A stretch of 64,000 nt of DNA, from positions 206,560,151-206,624,150 of the forward strand of contig CP136065.1 in assembly GCA_032622095.1 (NCBI GenBank), written 5' to 3'. Origin of the DNA: Siphonodentalium dalli. Lineage: Eukaryota > Mollusca > Scaphopoda > Gadilida > Siphonodentaliidae. Numbering within the stretch: position 1 is the stretch's first letter; every line of letters begins with the position of its first letter. Of the stretch, positions 56,301 to 64,000 are shown in pieces. Made by a program: the position numbers and the translations under genes. The notes under the pieces were generated by a model, which made no database searches, was not told the origin of the DNA, and saw only the letters and a list, made by a program, of their open reading frames with translations.

Positions 56301-58558
56301 ACATGTGGTTAATTATTTATTGACCTGTAGTGAATGGGGAGAGAAAGTAGCACATAGTCAATATCATGAATATTTGAGTGTACCTACTGTGTAACACCCT
56401 GAAGGGAGTTTCATAATTATGCAAAGTTGTGCTACTCTGTATTATAAATAACAGCTTCATAAAGGAGGCTGGACTATCACTGTCATGTTGAATTAGGGGG
56501 AATTATCACTGATATAGTGTGAAGCATTTATTATTGGTCGGTAGATATTATTTCTTGACTTGAAACACATTTTGTTTGCATAATATACAGCAGTGATTGG
56601 GGCACACGTTTTCGCAACTTATGAAGCCCGTCTCTCAACACAATATAAATTCACACATGTAATACAGATTACGGTACAAACGTATTTACATAGTGATAAG
56701 GTTTGAGAGATATAATGTGTAGTGCCTTCCAGAGATGATCAGACTTGAGGTTGGTTCTTGGCTGAGAGGAAATTTGTATGTATATAATGTCAGCACATTA
56801 TGAATTTGTAGTACGATTAACATGTGCTAAACTATTATCTATTCATAGTATTTTTATGTTGTAGGTAACATATTATATAAAATATATTATGTCTCAAAGT
56901 AGGTATACTATGATTCACAACTATATACTACAGAGCTTGATAGATATTTTTGTTTATGAACATGAACGATATATAGAGTAGGAATTATTTAAATTATCAG
57001 TATACGGAACTTACCTTTAGATTTATGACAAATTTTTGATTTATCTATAAATACAGTTTCTAGCTACCACACTCAGACCCGTTCGTATCGTGGCGTAGGT
57101 GCACCAACAACATCGTGATAAGTTAAGCATCATGCTAAGTTAGCCACTATTATAAGTTAAGCATTCTGATAATTTTAGCATCATGATAAGTAGCAATATA
57201 ATAAGTTTGTATTATGAAAAGTTTGGATTATGATAAGTTATGCATGATTATAAGTTATGCATTATGATAAGATAGTCATTATGATAAGTTATGCACTATG
57301 ATAAGATAAACAGTATGATTGGTAGCGGGGTACACAACATATAATACGTTTGCATTATAAGTTATGCATGATTATAAGTTATGCATTATGATAAGATATG
57401 CATTATGATAAGTTATGCACTATGATAAGATAAGCAGTATGATTGGTAGCGGAGTAACGTTGCAAGAGCTATCCTTAGTCCAACCTAACTACTCGTCTGA
57501 AACAGAGTGATATATCTTATTTGTCGTTCAGTTCTATCTTAAAACTTGACCAGCAAATCCGTGACGTTCAACTAGCGGGCCACTGAGTGTTTGCAGTCCC
57601 AGAACATGACCCACATGTTTGGACGAAGTATAGCTCTTGCGACGTTAGCCAGCTATCATTATGATAAGTTATGCATTATCACACGTTTTGCACTTTGATA
57701 AGTTATGCACTATCGTAAGTTAAAGGCACACGAGGCCTTAATTGTCGAAAATATTCATATTTGTTCCAAACACTGTAAACAGAAAAACATTAAAACGCAT
57801 ACAATTTCGTTCATATATACCATGACCATCGCGTAAACAGCATGTTATCGTAAAGACCTACTATATTTTACCTAAGCAAGAGCCTGATTGTGTTACAGAA
57901 GACCGCAGAATGCTGCTGGCTAATCACACACGAATTGCATAAACGCTCTTTATTAGTTCCATATCAGGAATTCACCAACAAAGAACGCTCTTTATGTTTA
58001 CCATCATAATTAAACAAACGCCAGAAAAGTAAATTGTTATGCTTTTGTTTACATAACAATGGTCAAACATATGACAATAACATACTGTTTATGCGATATT
58101 TCTTATTTGTATACGGACAAAGTCTATCTACATTTTGATGTTCTTTCTGTTTGTAGCGGGTTTTGACGGGTGACAATATTTTCACAGGATACCCACCGTC
58201 AAGGCCAACCGTACCATTAAGAGTTATTATAAGTTAAGCATTATGTCCTATGGTTAGTTGCATTATGATACATCATGCATTAAGCAAAGTTATGCACTAT
58301 GGTCAGTTATACACACTGTGATAAGTTATGTACATTATGATAAGTTGTACATTATACATTATATATTTTGCAGGATCGAGAGCATGCCCGGGAGAGTCTC
58401 TTGTACGAATGGAAACATTCTTGATAACAACAGCATTGCTTCAACGGTACATTTTTACTCCGGTATCATCTGATTCCGCACCGTCGCTAGACAAGATTAA
58501 TGGAACAGTGGTCCGACCGAAGACATATCTGGTCAGGGCTTCAAAGAGACAAAGATAA
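34980..58558 (+). CDS. Cytochrome P450, CYP2-like, five exons, 489 residues
   Basis: Join of 34980-35316, 48565-48878, 51858-52056, 54768-55202 and 58374-58558. The total of 1470 nt is exactly 490 codons including the stop. It is a heme-thiolate monooxygenase inserting one oxygen atom from O2, with electrons from P450 reductase. The N-terminal anchor (about 8-26) predicts an endoplasmic reticulum location. Landmarks: hinge HPGPLPLPIFGN, C-helix W122-x3-R126, FGKRF (CYP2 signature), I-helix AGGDTTS at 297-303, K-helix E354-x2-R357, PERF at 408-411, heme loop FSIGSRACPG with Cys433. All catalytic landmarks are intact and length is normal for the family, so the gene is probably functional. The F-G region is a few residues shorter than in mammalian CYP2 enzymes. 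The CYP2-clan call is firm; subfamily and substrate cannot be read from sequence. No neighbouring P450 is present. Confidence 0.93.
35317..35590 (+). other. Start of P450 intron 1
   Basis: Intron 1 runs 35317-48564 (13,248 bp) and is mostly transposons, listed separately. This first part holds only short repeats of CAGGGTCCGTA type near 35380-35420 and a TATATA/CACACA microsatellite before the Penelope-like element. Confidence 0.75.
35590..36720 (+). mobile_element. Penelope-like element, 3' part: RT C-terminus and GIY-YIG endonuclease
   Basis: One open frame to 36555 begins in the RT C-terminal region (KVYRKPTDKCTYLNPNSFHP). It continues through a linker with a Cys-rich knuckle (YPCGIWNCATC) to a GIY-YIG nuclease: VVYALTC at about residue 230, LIYIGETGQTLRGRMNGHR just after. 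This order is diagnostic of Penelope-like retroelements. The RT palm with its YADD box is missing, so the copy is 5'-truncated, but the remaining frame is unbroken to its stop. Residues upstream of KVYRKPTD are translated microsatellite. The 3' region has a small hairpin, GGCTA-CTAGA-TAGCC, followed by GAAA (36649-36667). It lies in the P450's first intron in the same orientation, about 270 bp after exon 1. Confidence 0.9.
36721..37661. other. Intron 1 stretch, no gene seen
   Basis: Begins with a CATACATATACGTATA-type microsatellite (36725-36790). No coding or transposon structure recognised in the remainder. A tRNA-like look around 37060-37130 does not hold up. Confidence 0.5.
37662..38371 (+). 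mobile_element. Non-autonomous Helitron, plus strand, first of a tandem pair
   Basis: Starts TCTCATATATATTTTGAAG after an A and ends in CTAG, with a GCCCG ... CGGGC hairpin about 8 bases inside the end. Contains about 2.3 copies of the same 122-bp unit seen in the minus-strand copy (unit starts near 38011, 38133 and 38255). It also has an AT-rich insertion near 37780-37920, absent from that copy. No coding capacity. It lies in P450 intron 1. Confidence 0.8.
38372..38662 (+). mobile_element. Second Helitron unit, directly abutting the first
   Basis: The CTAG end of the first unit is followed immediately by TCTCATATATATGTTGAAG, so this unit begins with no intervening base. It ends in the same hairpin, CTAG, then T. 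It is shorter, with most of the 122-bp repeat region missing. A further short repeat-like stretch (CTGTCTACCCGTTTGTCTG, then CCCAGACCAATGATCCG) follows at about 38680-38780. Confidence 0.8.
38663..40175. other. Intron 1 stretch, no gene seen
   Basis: AT-rich sequence with homopolymer A/T tracts near 38830-38890. No recognisable coding, RNA or inverted-repeat structure of size. Confidence 0.5.
40180..40672. mobile_element. 493-bp TTAA MITE, copy 1 (intron 1)
   Basis: Flanked by TTAA at 40176-40179 and 40673-40676. The ends are short inverted repeats (AGACACG ... CGTGCCT). The whole 493 bp recurs in inverse orientation at 57724-58216 in intron 4. The TTAA target points to mobilisation by a piggyBac-type enzyme. 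No coding capacity. Confidence 0.85.
40677..41464. other. Intron 1 stretch, no gene seen
   Basis: AT-rich, no recognised feature. It may include the 3' terminal part of the minus-strand P-element relic, but no terminal inverted repeat was recognised. Confidence 0.45.
41465..44125 (-). pseudogene. P-element-like (THAP9-type) transposase relic
   Basis: Read downward from 44117, MSKTHCAAIN followed by a frame-shifted CSFFRFPKEQER resembles a THAP zinc-finger start. It ends at a GTAAAT donor (43987). A second exon after CTTTTCAG (43540) gives a basic coiled coil (ESQLKRERVRAHRLKKKL). Then come the transposase blocks: FDEMSIKQHLKYDKNSDRL near 43020, HGLVFMVRGLVKRL near 42915, FDPPHLIKCTCYN at 42679, NGWIVSISCLLERW and YLLTNRLNQDCPENLFSGVR near 42100-42250, NALMYIAGYCIFKA near 41850, and a C-terminal LFINLRIQ block near 41500. 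This order is that of P-element/THAP9 transposases. At least three frameshifts and several stops make it dead. It is antisense within P450 intron 1. Terminal repeats not found. Confidence 0.8.
44130..47817. other. Intron 1 stretch, no gene seen
   Basis: No recognised gene. Two diverged copies of a roughly 130-bp unit containing GTGAGTGCGTACGCCATCGA lie at about 45105-45330. A TAATCGTAATC-type simple repeat lies at about 44735-44820. Short open frames throughout lack domains. Confidence 0.5.
47822..48200. mobile_element. TTAA MITE carrying the double-hairpin cassette, family B
   Basis: 379 bp flanked by TTAA (47818-47821 and 48201-48204). The ends CCCTTTACCCAACA and TGTTGGGTAAGGGG are inverted repeats (13 of 14). 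About 140 bp of unique DNA lies inside the left end. Then, at about 47965-48181, comes a unit that starts CCCTGTGCCAATGC and ends GCATTGGCACAGGG. It has one 70-bp hairpin at each end. These hairpins are nearly identical to those in the family A elements at 17783 and 20611, but the outer termini are unrelated. Confidence 0.85.
48565..48878 (+). CDS. P450 exon 2 (C helix to E/F region)
   Basis: Starts after CCAACAG and completes the codon split with exon 1 (Gly113). It contains VFTSDGKDWNYFRRF, ALRTLRDFGMG and ASLSFGKRFD, all in CYP2-typical order. It ends in phase 0 at CCCGAG before GTACAT. A strong-looking GTAAGT at 48902 would break the frame into exon 3 and is rejected. Confidence 0.88.
48879..51857 (+). 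other. P450 intron 2
   Basis: 2,979 bp, GT-AG. No element assigned. GATTCGATGTCGATATC-type words recur at about 50076 and 51220. Open frames 49397-49804 and 49963-50358 have no recognisable domain and are probably chance. Confidence 0.7.
51858..52056 (+). CDS. P450 exon 3 (G helix to H region)
   Basis: Starts in phase 0 after ATTTTGCAG with FVKRIPGDPFG, equivalent to the conserved FPG turn of CYP2 enzymes. Continues through SDIIYAYV and ends with one base of a split codon, CCCA before GTAGGT. The earlier GT at 52047 gives the wrong phase for exon 4. Confidence 0.85.
52057..54767 (+). other. P450 intron 3
   Basis: 2,711 bp, GT-AG, with a long T-rich tract before the acceptor TATTCCAG. A degenerate repeat of about 180 bp, with GATAACTTTAGTTTTAGTTA and GTTATGGTCCTTGTT words, lies at about 53210-53720. 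No gene. Confidence 0.7.
54768..55202 (+). CDS. P450 exon 4 (I helix, K helix, PERF)
   Basis: Begins with two bases completing Lys284, then RKLTRFIAELFIAGGDTTS (oxygen-activation I helix). It continues through FLTEVHRY (ExxR, E354 and R357) and DELDPERF to PFSI. The last base belongs to the heme-loop glycine codon (phase 1). The donor is ATCG followed by GTAAAT. Confidence 0.93.
55203..57117 (+). other. P450 intron 4, first part
   Basis: Intron 4 runs 55203-58373 (3,171 bp). This part is AT-rich without recognised elements. Diverged GTAATTA / TGTGATTG simple sequence lies near 55760-55860. Confidence 0.6.
57118..57453. repeat. ATGATAAGTTATGCATT-type short tandem repeat
   Basis: Many imperfect copies of a 15-18-bp word built from ATGATAAGTTATGC. 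The array continues at about 57655-57720 and 58220-58365, so it originally formed one block that two insertions later split. A larger unit ending GTATGATTGGTAGCGG is duplicated about 125 bp apart (57311 and 57436). Confidence 0.75.
57454..57648. mobile_element. Small inverted-repeat element, about 195 bp
   Basis: TAACGTTGCAAGAGCTATC at the left and its near-complement GATAGCTC-type TATAGCTCTTGCGACGTTA at the right form inverted ends. They extend about 27 bp, through CTTAGTCC / GGACGAAG. The element interrupts the ATGATAAG array. Target duplication unclear. Confidence 0.6.
57724..58216. mobile_element. 493-bp TTAA MITE, copy 2 (intron 4), inverted
   Basis: Flanked by TTAA at 57720-57723 and 58217-58220. 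It is the inverse of 40180-40672 and has exactly the same length, with scattered substitutions. It splits the ATGATAAG tandem array and lies only 157 bp before the heme-binding exon. Confidence 0.85.
58374..58558 (+). CDS. P450 exon 5 (heme loop, L helix, C-terminus, stop)
   Basis: Starts after ATATTTTGCAG. The first two bases complete Gly429, giving FSIGSRACPG with the heme-ligand Cys433. L-helix ESLVRMETFLITTALLQ and a normal C-terminal tail (GTVVRPKTYLVRASKRQR) follow, with stop TAA at 58556-58558. Confidence 0.92.
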
Positions 58559-58609
58559 CTACATGTATAGAAAGAGATACAGACTCATGGATATGACCAA
58601 GAACACTTC

Positions 58610-58615
58610 AATAAA
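58610..58615 (+). terminator. Poly(A) signal of the P450 gene
   Basis: AATAAA 52 bp after the stop codon, in the context CACTTCAATAAAAAGT. A short 3' UTR is implied. No stronger signal lies before it. Confidence 0.6.
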
Positions 58616-58619
58616 AAGT

Positions 58620-61555
58620 AAAAGTAATAGCGTGATCGAACTGTTGTATATGGACACGAGACAGAGATAACTAATGCAACATGTCAATAAACTCGTCGTA
58701 TGGGGGGGGGGGGGGCGAATATCTGCCTGGTCAGCATCACAACGAGATCAGAAGTACTACAACGACATGGCAGCGTCTTCGTTGTTCTGTGGTACATGTA
58801 CATGGATAAGATCAACGAAATCGTGGCGTTTTTATCTGAACAAGAAGACCAACAAAGGTCAACACAGTGTTTATATTCGATATAGCATATTTAATTCTGG
58901 ACTGAGTTTTCCAAAACTTTGGCTGAGACACATAAGAGTTTTCTGGGGAGCGAGTGACAGAGGTCTACAAAGTGTTAGCTCGGGAATCACCCTTTATATA
59001 TCGTCGACAAACCAGCATAAACATATATGGACACACTTACATGGTAAACAAATTTGTATATCATATCATATCTTTAATGCGTTACTCAATCAGCAGACCT
59101 ATTCGGGGATTAGGGAATGGTTCCTTTAGATTCACGTATGCACATGGTGATATTGTAGATGTTGGTAGTTTTTTAATACTTGTCAGCGGGGCGGTTCACT
59201 TGGGATGTGAAACTTAGAACAGAAGTGTAATTTTTATTGCACGACGTAGCTGAGCCCTATCATCAAATCAAAATGCACGCATTTTCAAAACTCCATGCAG
59301 AGATTATCTCCCTTGGTGAATCGATAAGACTGCTACCACCGGCGACATTATACCCACACTTTGTGGACTTTCGCGACAATATTATAATTATATATAAGAA
59401 ATGAATAGAACCACATGTTGCCCTTATCAAGCATACAACATATTGAACAAAATTTACCAGTGATCCATTTCGCGCAACGGTTTGCTTTGGTTCTCCGATT
59501 ATTTTTATCAACACGAGTGTTTAAACGCGGACGGAAAACAACACGCATGGCAAACTTCAGTCAAGTTAAACATAAGAAGTATAATTCGGAAATCGTCAAT
59601 AAGACTAACGCTATAAATCTCCGTTCTGGCAATATTTGGAACTCAGTTAATAAAAACATCTAAACATATTTGTTTAGTCGCTTGAATCCATGTCTATATA
59701 TAAATCCAATTTAAATATTAATTTAATCTGAAAATTATAGTGAAATATTTAAATTATTTATGTAGCCATTATTGATTGTATTCTGTCAGTCAGGGGTGCC
59801 GAGTAGACGGCCGTCATATGCCACGGCACTCCACACAATACTACGAATATAAATTCACTTATTTTAAAATTTATTAATGTATAATGTATTGTGAAATAAA
59901 ATATTATCCTATTATCCTTCTCAAAGCCCATAGAAAATTGATATGGAAGTATTAATTTTTTTTATAGAAGCTTGTTCAGAATCTTTATATTCACTAAATT
60001 ATAATCAGCAGTTCTTTCTTGTTTTTACTTATAGCAATACAAGGGTAACTAGGTTTCAAATTCCCTGTGGGAAATTTGGATACTTCCATATATACAGCTT
60101 CCCGTTTCTCATGTTATACATTACTATATTCTCGCTGTCTCGCTTTATCCCTTTCTCCCCTACCCCCTCTCTATATCTCTGTCGCTCTCTCATTCGCTGA
60201 CTACTTATCCATATATGAACCATCGCTTTCGTTTATCACAGTACACAGCAAGCAGTTGAGAAGGAAGATATCCTCACTTTTAGTTTTCTGTTTATTTCAC
60301 CTCCAGCTTATAATAGTCTTTCTACAGATGTATTCATTGAGCATGAATAACTATCACCAGGAGGTTCAGCTGGATAGCCGAATGTATGGTATGATGTGAA
60401 CATTGTACGATAGGCTGTGTTCAGTGTATGGTAGACTGTATTACATTAGGCCAACATGAACTTTCCAGCTATCGTGAAGCTGGTTCAAATCCTGAAATGC
60501 GCGGATTTTCAATTCAGTCGCAAGGATCGTAACATGCTTCGTGTATGAGGGCAAGTTTGTATATTTTGCTTGCCCTGAGTCGGTGGTTTGGACTTGCAGT
60601 GGAGTAGCTTGTCAGTGAAATTAATCATCTGTGCGATCTTTCCTCCACGCATTACTGACAGTTCCTGACAACGTCGCAATGTGGATTGGCGGCTGAAACA
60701 ATAAGCAATACCAAACACGCTTAGTTAATTATGATTTGATAACTGTCCTCTGCCGAATTAAAGACACAAGAGATTGGGCACTCGCCAGAGCATGTATGCG
60801 ATAATAATTACACCCACTTCATTATCTATAGTAAATTTCCGTTGAGTTTATCAAAGCTAAAGTAATTATATCGGATAATTACATTAGGTCGATATTTTAT
60901 CAGTGCAGCGAAAACGACCCAAAAGTATTAGAGTCCATTGATATTTGTAGTCCGTTGTATGGTAACCACCGACGCTACTTTCTTCGCTAACGCTTCGCAG
61001 TACACCATTTTTTTTCCACGAACGGCATTAAAGCCGATTAAAGATTAGTAAATCAACATCCAACTTAATACAATGCCCCAATGAATTAAACATTTCCAAG
61101 CTGTTTACAAAGAATGAAATGTTGTCGTATTTGCAATGTGTTATAACGAATTGCATGACTAAACTTACACAACTTTTTTGTTTTCATTTCATTTATTTAC
61201 ATTTCCCCCACCAGGCACCACTAGGCATTTCCAAGCTTGGAGCTTGGTCAATAATTGCCTTAAATAGCTATTTATTGGACATAACGCTGGGCCAAACATG
61301 TTTTCTTAGCCTAATAAAAGCAGTTATTGATCAAGTTCCAAGCTCCTGTCGTAAGAGTACTAAGACCATCTCTAAGTGGTACCGCATATACATTATATGA
61401 TGATAATATATTCTGTTATTTCTGGGCACTACAATTTATATTATAGGAGGAAATTTAGTTACTTTTTACAAACGTCCCCAAACATTGTACCCAGTCCACA
61501 TGAGAAAACTTCAACATATTTTCTCTTCGTCTCATTGTAATGATATGTTACAAAC
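58620..61555. other. Intergenic DNA downstream of the P450, no gene supported
   Basis: A run of about 14 G lies near 58700. The overlapping open frames 58674-59129 and 58954-59217 have no recognisable domain. A B-box-like GGTTCAAATCC at 60482-60492, with a weak A-box-like word near 60418, hints at a tRNA-derived repeat but does not fold convincingly. Confidence 0.5.
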
Positions 61556-61556
61556 C

Positions 61557-62060
61557 GTTACGTGATTTCTGAGATTCCACAGAGACGGCCCCTACAAACT
61601 AAAACATACAAAGTCCCCGTAACAAAAGGCAACATGTTTCTTCACCTCCTTTCATTGTAGCGATATGTTGCAAAGTGTTACGAAGCATTACCGGTACGTG
61701 TTACAAATGATATTAAGTCCGCATAAGAAACCCGCAGAAAAATTGTTAAACTCGTCTCAATGCAGCGTTATATACGAAGCATTACGTGATTTATGAGATC
61801 CACAGAGACCGCTCATAGACAGGTGTTACAAATGATATAAAGTCCTTGTGAGAACTGCAGTATATTCTTTCAACTCGTAGTCCCCATAAGAAACCCGCAG
61901 CAAAATTGTTAAACTCGTCTCAATGCAGCGTTATATACGAAGCGTTACGTGATTTATGAGATCCATAGAGACCGCTCATATATAGACAGGTGTTACAAAT
62001 GATATAAAGTCCTTGTGAGAACTGCAGTATATTTTTTCAACTCGTTTCAGTGTAGCGATA
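61557..62060. repeat. Tandem repeat, about 163-bp unit
   Basis: Units share GAAACCCGCAG, TTGTTAAACTCGTCTCAATG, TACGTGATTTATGAGATCC and CACAGAGACCGCTCATA. The two best copies start at about 61731 and 61894 and are nearly identical. Older units flank them, and a further relative lies beyond the 5S-like sequence at about 62840-62990. Confidence 0.75.
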
Positions 62061-62096
62061 AATCATGTTACAAAATGTTACGAAGCTTACCGTTAC

Positions 62097-62652
62097 ATGT
62101 GTAACAGAACGAGAGAGAGAAGTGCGGGAGATTACCGTTACATGTGTAACAGAACGAGAGAGAGAAGCTTACCGTTACATGTGTAACAGAACGAGAGAGA
62201 GAAGCTTACCGTTACATGTGTAACAGAACGAGAGAGAAATGTTACGAAGCTTACCGTTACATGTGTAACAGAACGAGAGAGAGAAGATTACCGTTACATG
62301 TGTAACAGAACGAGAGAGAGAGAGAGAAGCTTACCGTTACATGTGTAACAGAACGAGAGAGAGAAGATTACCGTTACATGTGTAACAGAACGAGAGAGAG
62401 AGAAGATTACCGTTACATGTGTAATAGAACGAGAGAGAGAAGTGCGGGAGTCGCACGAAGCTTACCGTTACATGTGTAACAGAACGAGAGAGAGAAGTGC
62501 GGGAGATTACCGTTACATGTGTAACAGAACGAGAGAGAGAAGTGCGGGAGTCGCACGAAGCTTACCGTTACATGTGTAATAGAACGAGAGAGAGAGAAGT
62601 GCGGGAGATTACCGTTACATGTGTAACAGAACGAGAGAGAGAAGTGCGGGAG
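62097..62652. repeat. Minisatellite with a palindromic GTTACATGTGTAAC core
   Basis: About a dozen units of TTACCGTTACATGTGTAAC followed by AGAACGAGAGAGAGAAG. Some carry an extra GTGCGGGAG(TCGCACGAAGC) tail. Unit length varies with the tail and the GA tract. Open frames on both strands across it are repeat translations. Confidence 0.9.
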
Positions 62653-62663
62653 TCGCACCGAAA

Positions 62664-62768
62664 GTTGGCAGCACCCGGAATCCCAAGCCGGTCACCCATC
62701 CAAGTACTAAACGAGCTCGATGTTGCTTAACTTCGGTTATCACACAAAGCGTCTAACGACCGTGACCA
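62664..62768 (-). ncRNA. 5S rRNA-like sequence (diverged copy or pseudogene)
   Basis: On the minus strand, GAAGTTAAGCAAC, TTTAGTACTTGGATGGGTGAC and CGGGTGCTGCC are the conserved internal-promoter and 3' parts of animal 5S rRNA, in correct order and spacing. The 5' third (GGTCACGGTCGTTAGACGC) aligns only loosely and seems about 10-15 bases short. No run of four or more T follows its 3' end, so Pol III termination is not evident. Its position inside a tandem-repeat region suggests a 5S-derived fossil and not a working array. Confidence 0.7.
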
Positions 62769-63488
62769 AGAGATCTAGACCTCTCGATCAGAGAAGTCAT
62801 CGGCCTTCTATATTTACAACGCGATCGCTACACATTATTTCTGAGATCCACAGAGACCGCTCGTTGATTGGTGTTAGATGATATAACGTCCCTGTGAGAA
62901 AACCGCAGGATATTTATTCTACTCATCTCAGTGTAGCGATAATGCCGATATGTTAAAAAATGTTACAAAGGTTTACGTGTATGGACACAAGTTCTTTTAA
63001 TAATCACTTAAAATTTTACCAAATATTATTTTTTGAAAAATAAATCATCTTAAAATTCCTTAAATGCCATGATGATTTAATTCTTCTGAAAACTTGTTTC
63101 TCGGTAAAATCACAATGACACAAAATGACTGCGAAAAATCGAAATCGAAAAGTATTTGACTCAATGCCGATTGATAGGAGAATTCCTGTAAGAAAATGTT
63201 CACTAAACTTATTGATTATCGCATGTTCGTGAATCCCAGTTGACATGGAGACTGACTATGTTTTCCTCTTCCAAAATTCTGATAATAATGTTTAATTTAC
63301 AGATGGATCGATATTATTCGGACGGGAATGGGGCGAGTCGTTTTCGGCTGAAGTCGTCACAGACCCTTTTCGGACAGTGAGTCTCCTTCGGTCCGTTATT
63401 TGAGAACATATAGTTCCTCGTTTCAACCGTATTTTAAGGGCGAATATGTTTTTTAAATCAATATTTAACAATCAATGGCATAATTATA
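62769..63488. other. Flank of the 5S-like sequence, no gene seen
   Basis: A diverged unit of the 163-bp repeat (ATCCACAGAGACCGCTCG, TCCCTGTGAGAAAACCGCAG) lies at about 62840-62990. The rest is AT-rich without recognised features. Confidence 0.5.
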
Positions 63489-63636
63489 AGGAATAATCTC
63501 GTTCCTAATGTAATTACAATCTAAAGGCATATGCCGAATCACAAACCCTTATAAATCGCTTCGCGAATTATAGGTTTGTGATTCGGCATATGCCTTTAGA
63601 CTGTGTAATTACATTAGGAAACCGAGATTATTCCTT
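63489..63636. repeat. Long hairpin, about 68-bp arms
   Basis: AAGGAATAATCTCG at the left pairs with CGAGATTATTCCTT at the right. The arms continue through CTAATGTAATTAC / GTAATTACATTAG and AAAGGCATATGCCGAAT / its complement. A 9-10-base loop separates them. Likely a MITE with almost no spacer. Confidence 0.8.
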
Positions 63637-64000
63637 AAATCAACGCTTGGTCACACAGAGAACAATTATAACATATTACTGCATGTACAGAATAGAATCT
63701 GAATAAAATGAACACTTGGAATAGAATGATTACATCAAATTTGTCCTCGTCTTCCTGTTCACAAATAGAATGGACAAAACTGGTCAATTAACGCAACATG
63801 TCTTTTCAAGAATCAAGACATTGTCAATCACTGTATATGATGAAAATCCATTGGCTGCTGAAATGTGGTTGTCTCAGATGTTCATTTTGTTTATGCCCCG
63901 AGCCTCAACTCAAAGTCAAACGATCGCCATCTTTTGCTACATATACTCCGCAATGTCAGCAGCATAATAGCACCGTTGGTTCTCATGTGGGACTGAACAT
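63637..64000. other. Window end, no gene recognised
   Basis: An open frame 63770-63967 (65 residues) contains IKTLSITVYDENPLAAEMW but shows no domain I recognise. It could be a partial exon of a gene beyond the window. Nothing supports that beyond its openness. Confidence 0.3.

Noticed and set aside
58674-59129. 151-codon open frame downstream of the P450
   Set aside because: Starts in a poly-G tract, overlaps two other frames, and shows no domain.
60418-60492. tRNA-like A-box and B-box words (GGTTCAAATCC)
   Set aside because: No acceptable acceptor or anticodon stem could be drawn; at most a decayed tRNA-derived SINE head.
62097-62652. Regular repeats resembling a CRISPR array
   Set aside because: No unique spacers: units abut or vary only by GA number and a shared tail, and the context is eukaryotic. 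It is a minisatellite.

Overview
The window looks like nuclear DNA of an invertebrate animal. It is AT-rich and gene-poor, its one intact gene is split by GT-AG introns, and it is crowded with eukaryotic transposons: Helitrons, a Penelope-like element, a CR1/L2-type LINE, a P-element/THAP transposase relic, and many MITEs (short non-autonomous DNA transposons). The mix of families and the frequent TAGGCCTA-type words suggest a marine invertebrate, possibly a deuterostome such as a hemichordate, echinoderm or lancelet. That placement is an inference and stays uncertain.

The main gene is a complete cytochrome P450 of the CYP2 type on the plus strand, 34980-58558. Five exons join in frame with matching intron phases (1, 0, 1, 1) and give 489 residues. 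The protein has a membrane anchor, a proline hinge, the C-helix W-x3-R, the I-helix AGGDTTS, the K-helix ExxR, PERF, and the heme loop ending in Cys433. A poly(A) signal follows. Its 13.2-kb first intron holds a Penelope-like element, two head-to-tail Helitrons, a 493-bp TTAA MITE, an antisense P-element/THAP relic, and a TTAA MITE that carries a double hairpin. Intron 4 holds a second 493-bp TTAA MITE in the opposite orientation and a smaller inverted-repeat element.

Upstream, 1-34.9 kb is mostly repeats and dead elements. A minus-strand Helitron at 5.6-6.6 kb carries a seemingly exact 425-bp duplication. A possible first exon of a secreted Cys-rich protein lies at 7.4-7.6 kb (minus). LINE remnants lie at 9.7 and 19.1 kb. 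A 4-kb relic of a large, unnamed invertebrate protein family lies at 11.2-15.2 kb (minus). Hairpin MITEs lie at 17.8 and 20.6 kb, the second split by a TTAA element. Two foldbacks with about 500-bp arms lie at 25.3-26.7 and 27.7-28.9 kb. A 2.9-kb imperfect inverted repeat lies at 30.4-33.3 kb, with a 430-bp insertion in one arm.

Downstream of the P450, 58.6-64 kb contains no gene I can support. It holds nested tandem arrays at 61.5-63 kb with a 5S rRNA-like sequence inside them, and a long hairpin at 63.5 kb.

Nothing here looks like a multi-gene operational system. The unusual content is structural: nested and modular hairpin transposons with datable insertion order, tandem Helitrons with a precise CTAG/TC junction, and large foldbacks. 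Coordinates of diverged elements are approximate. All homology calls come from motifs read by eye.
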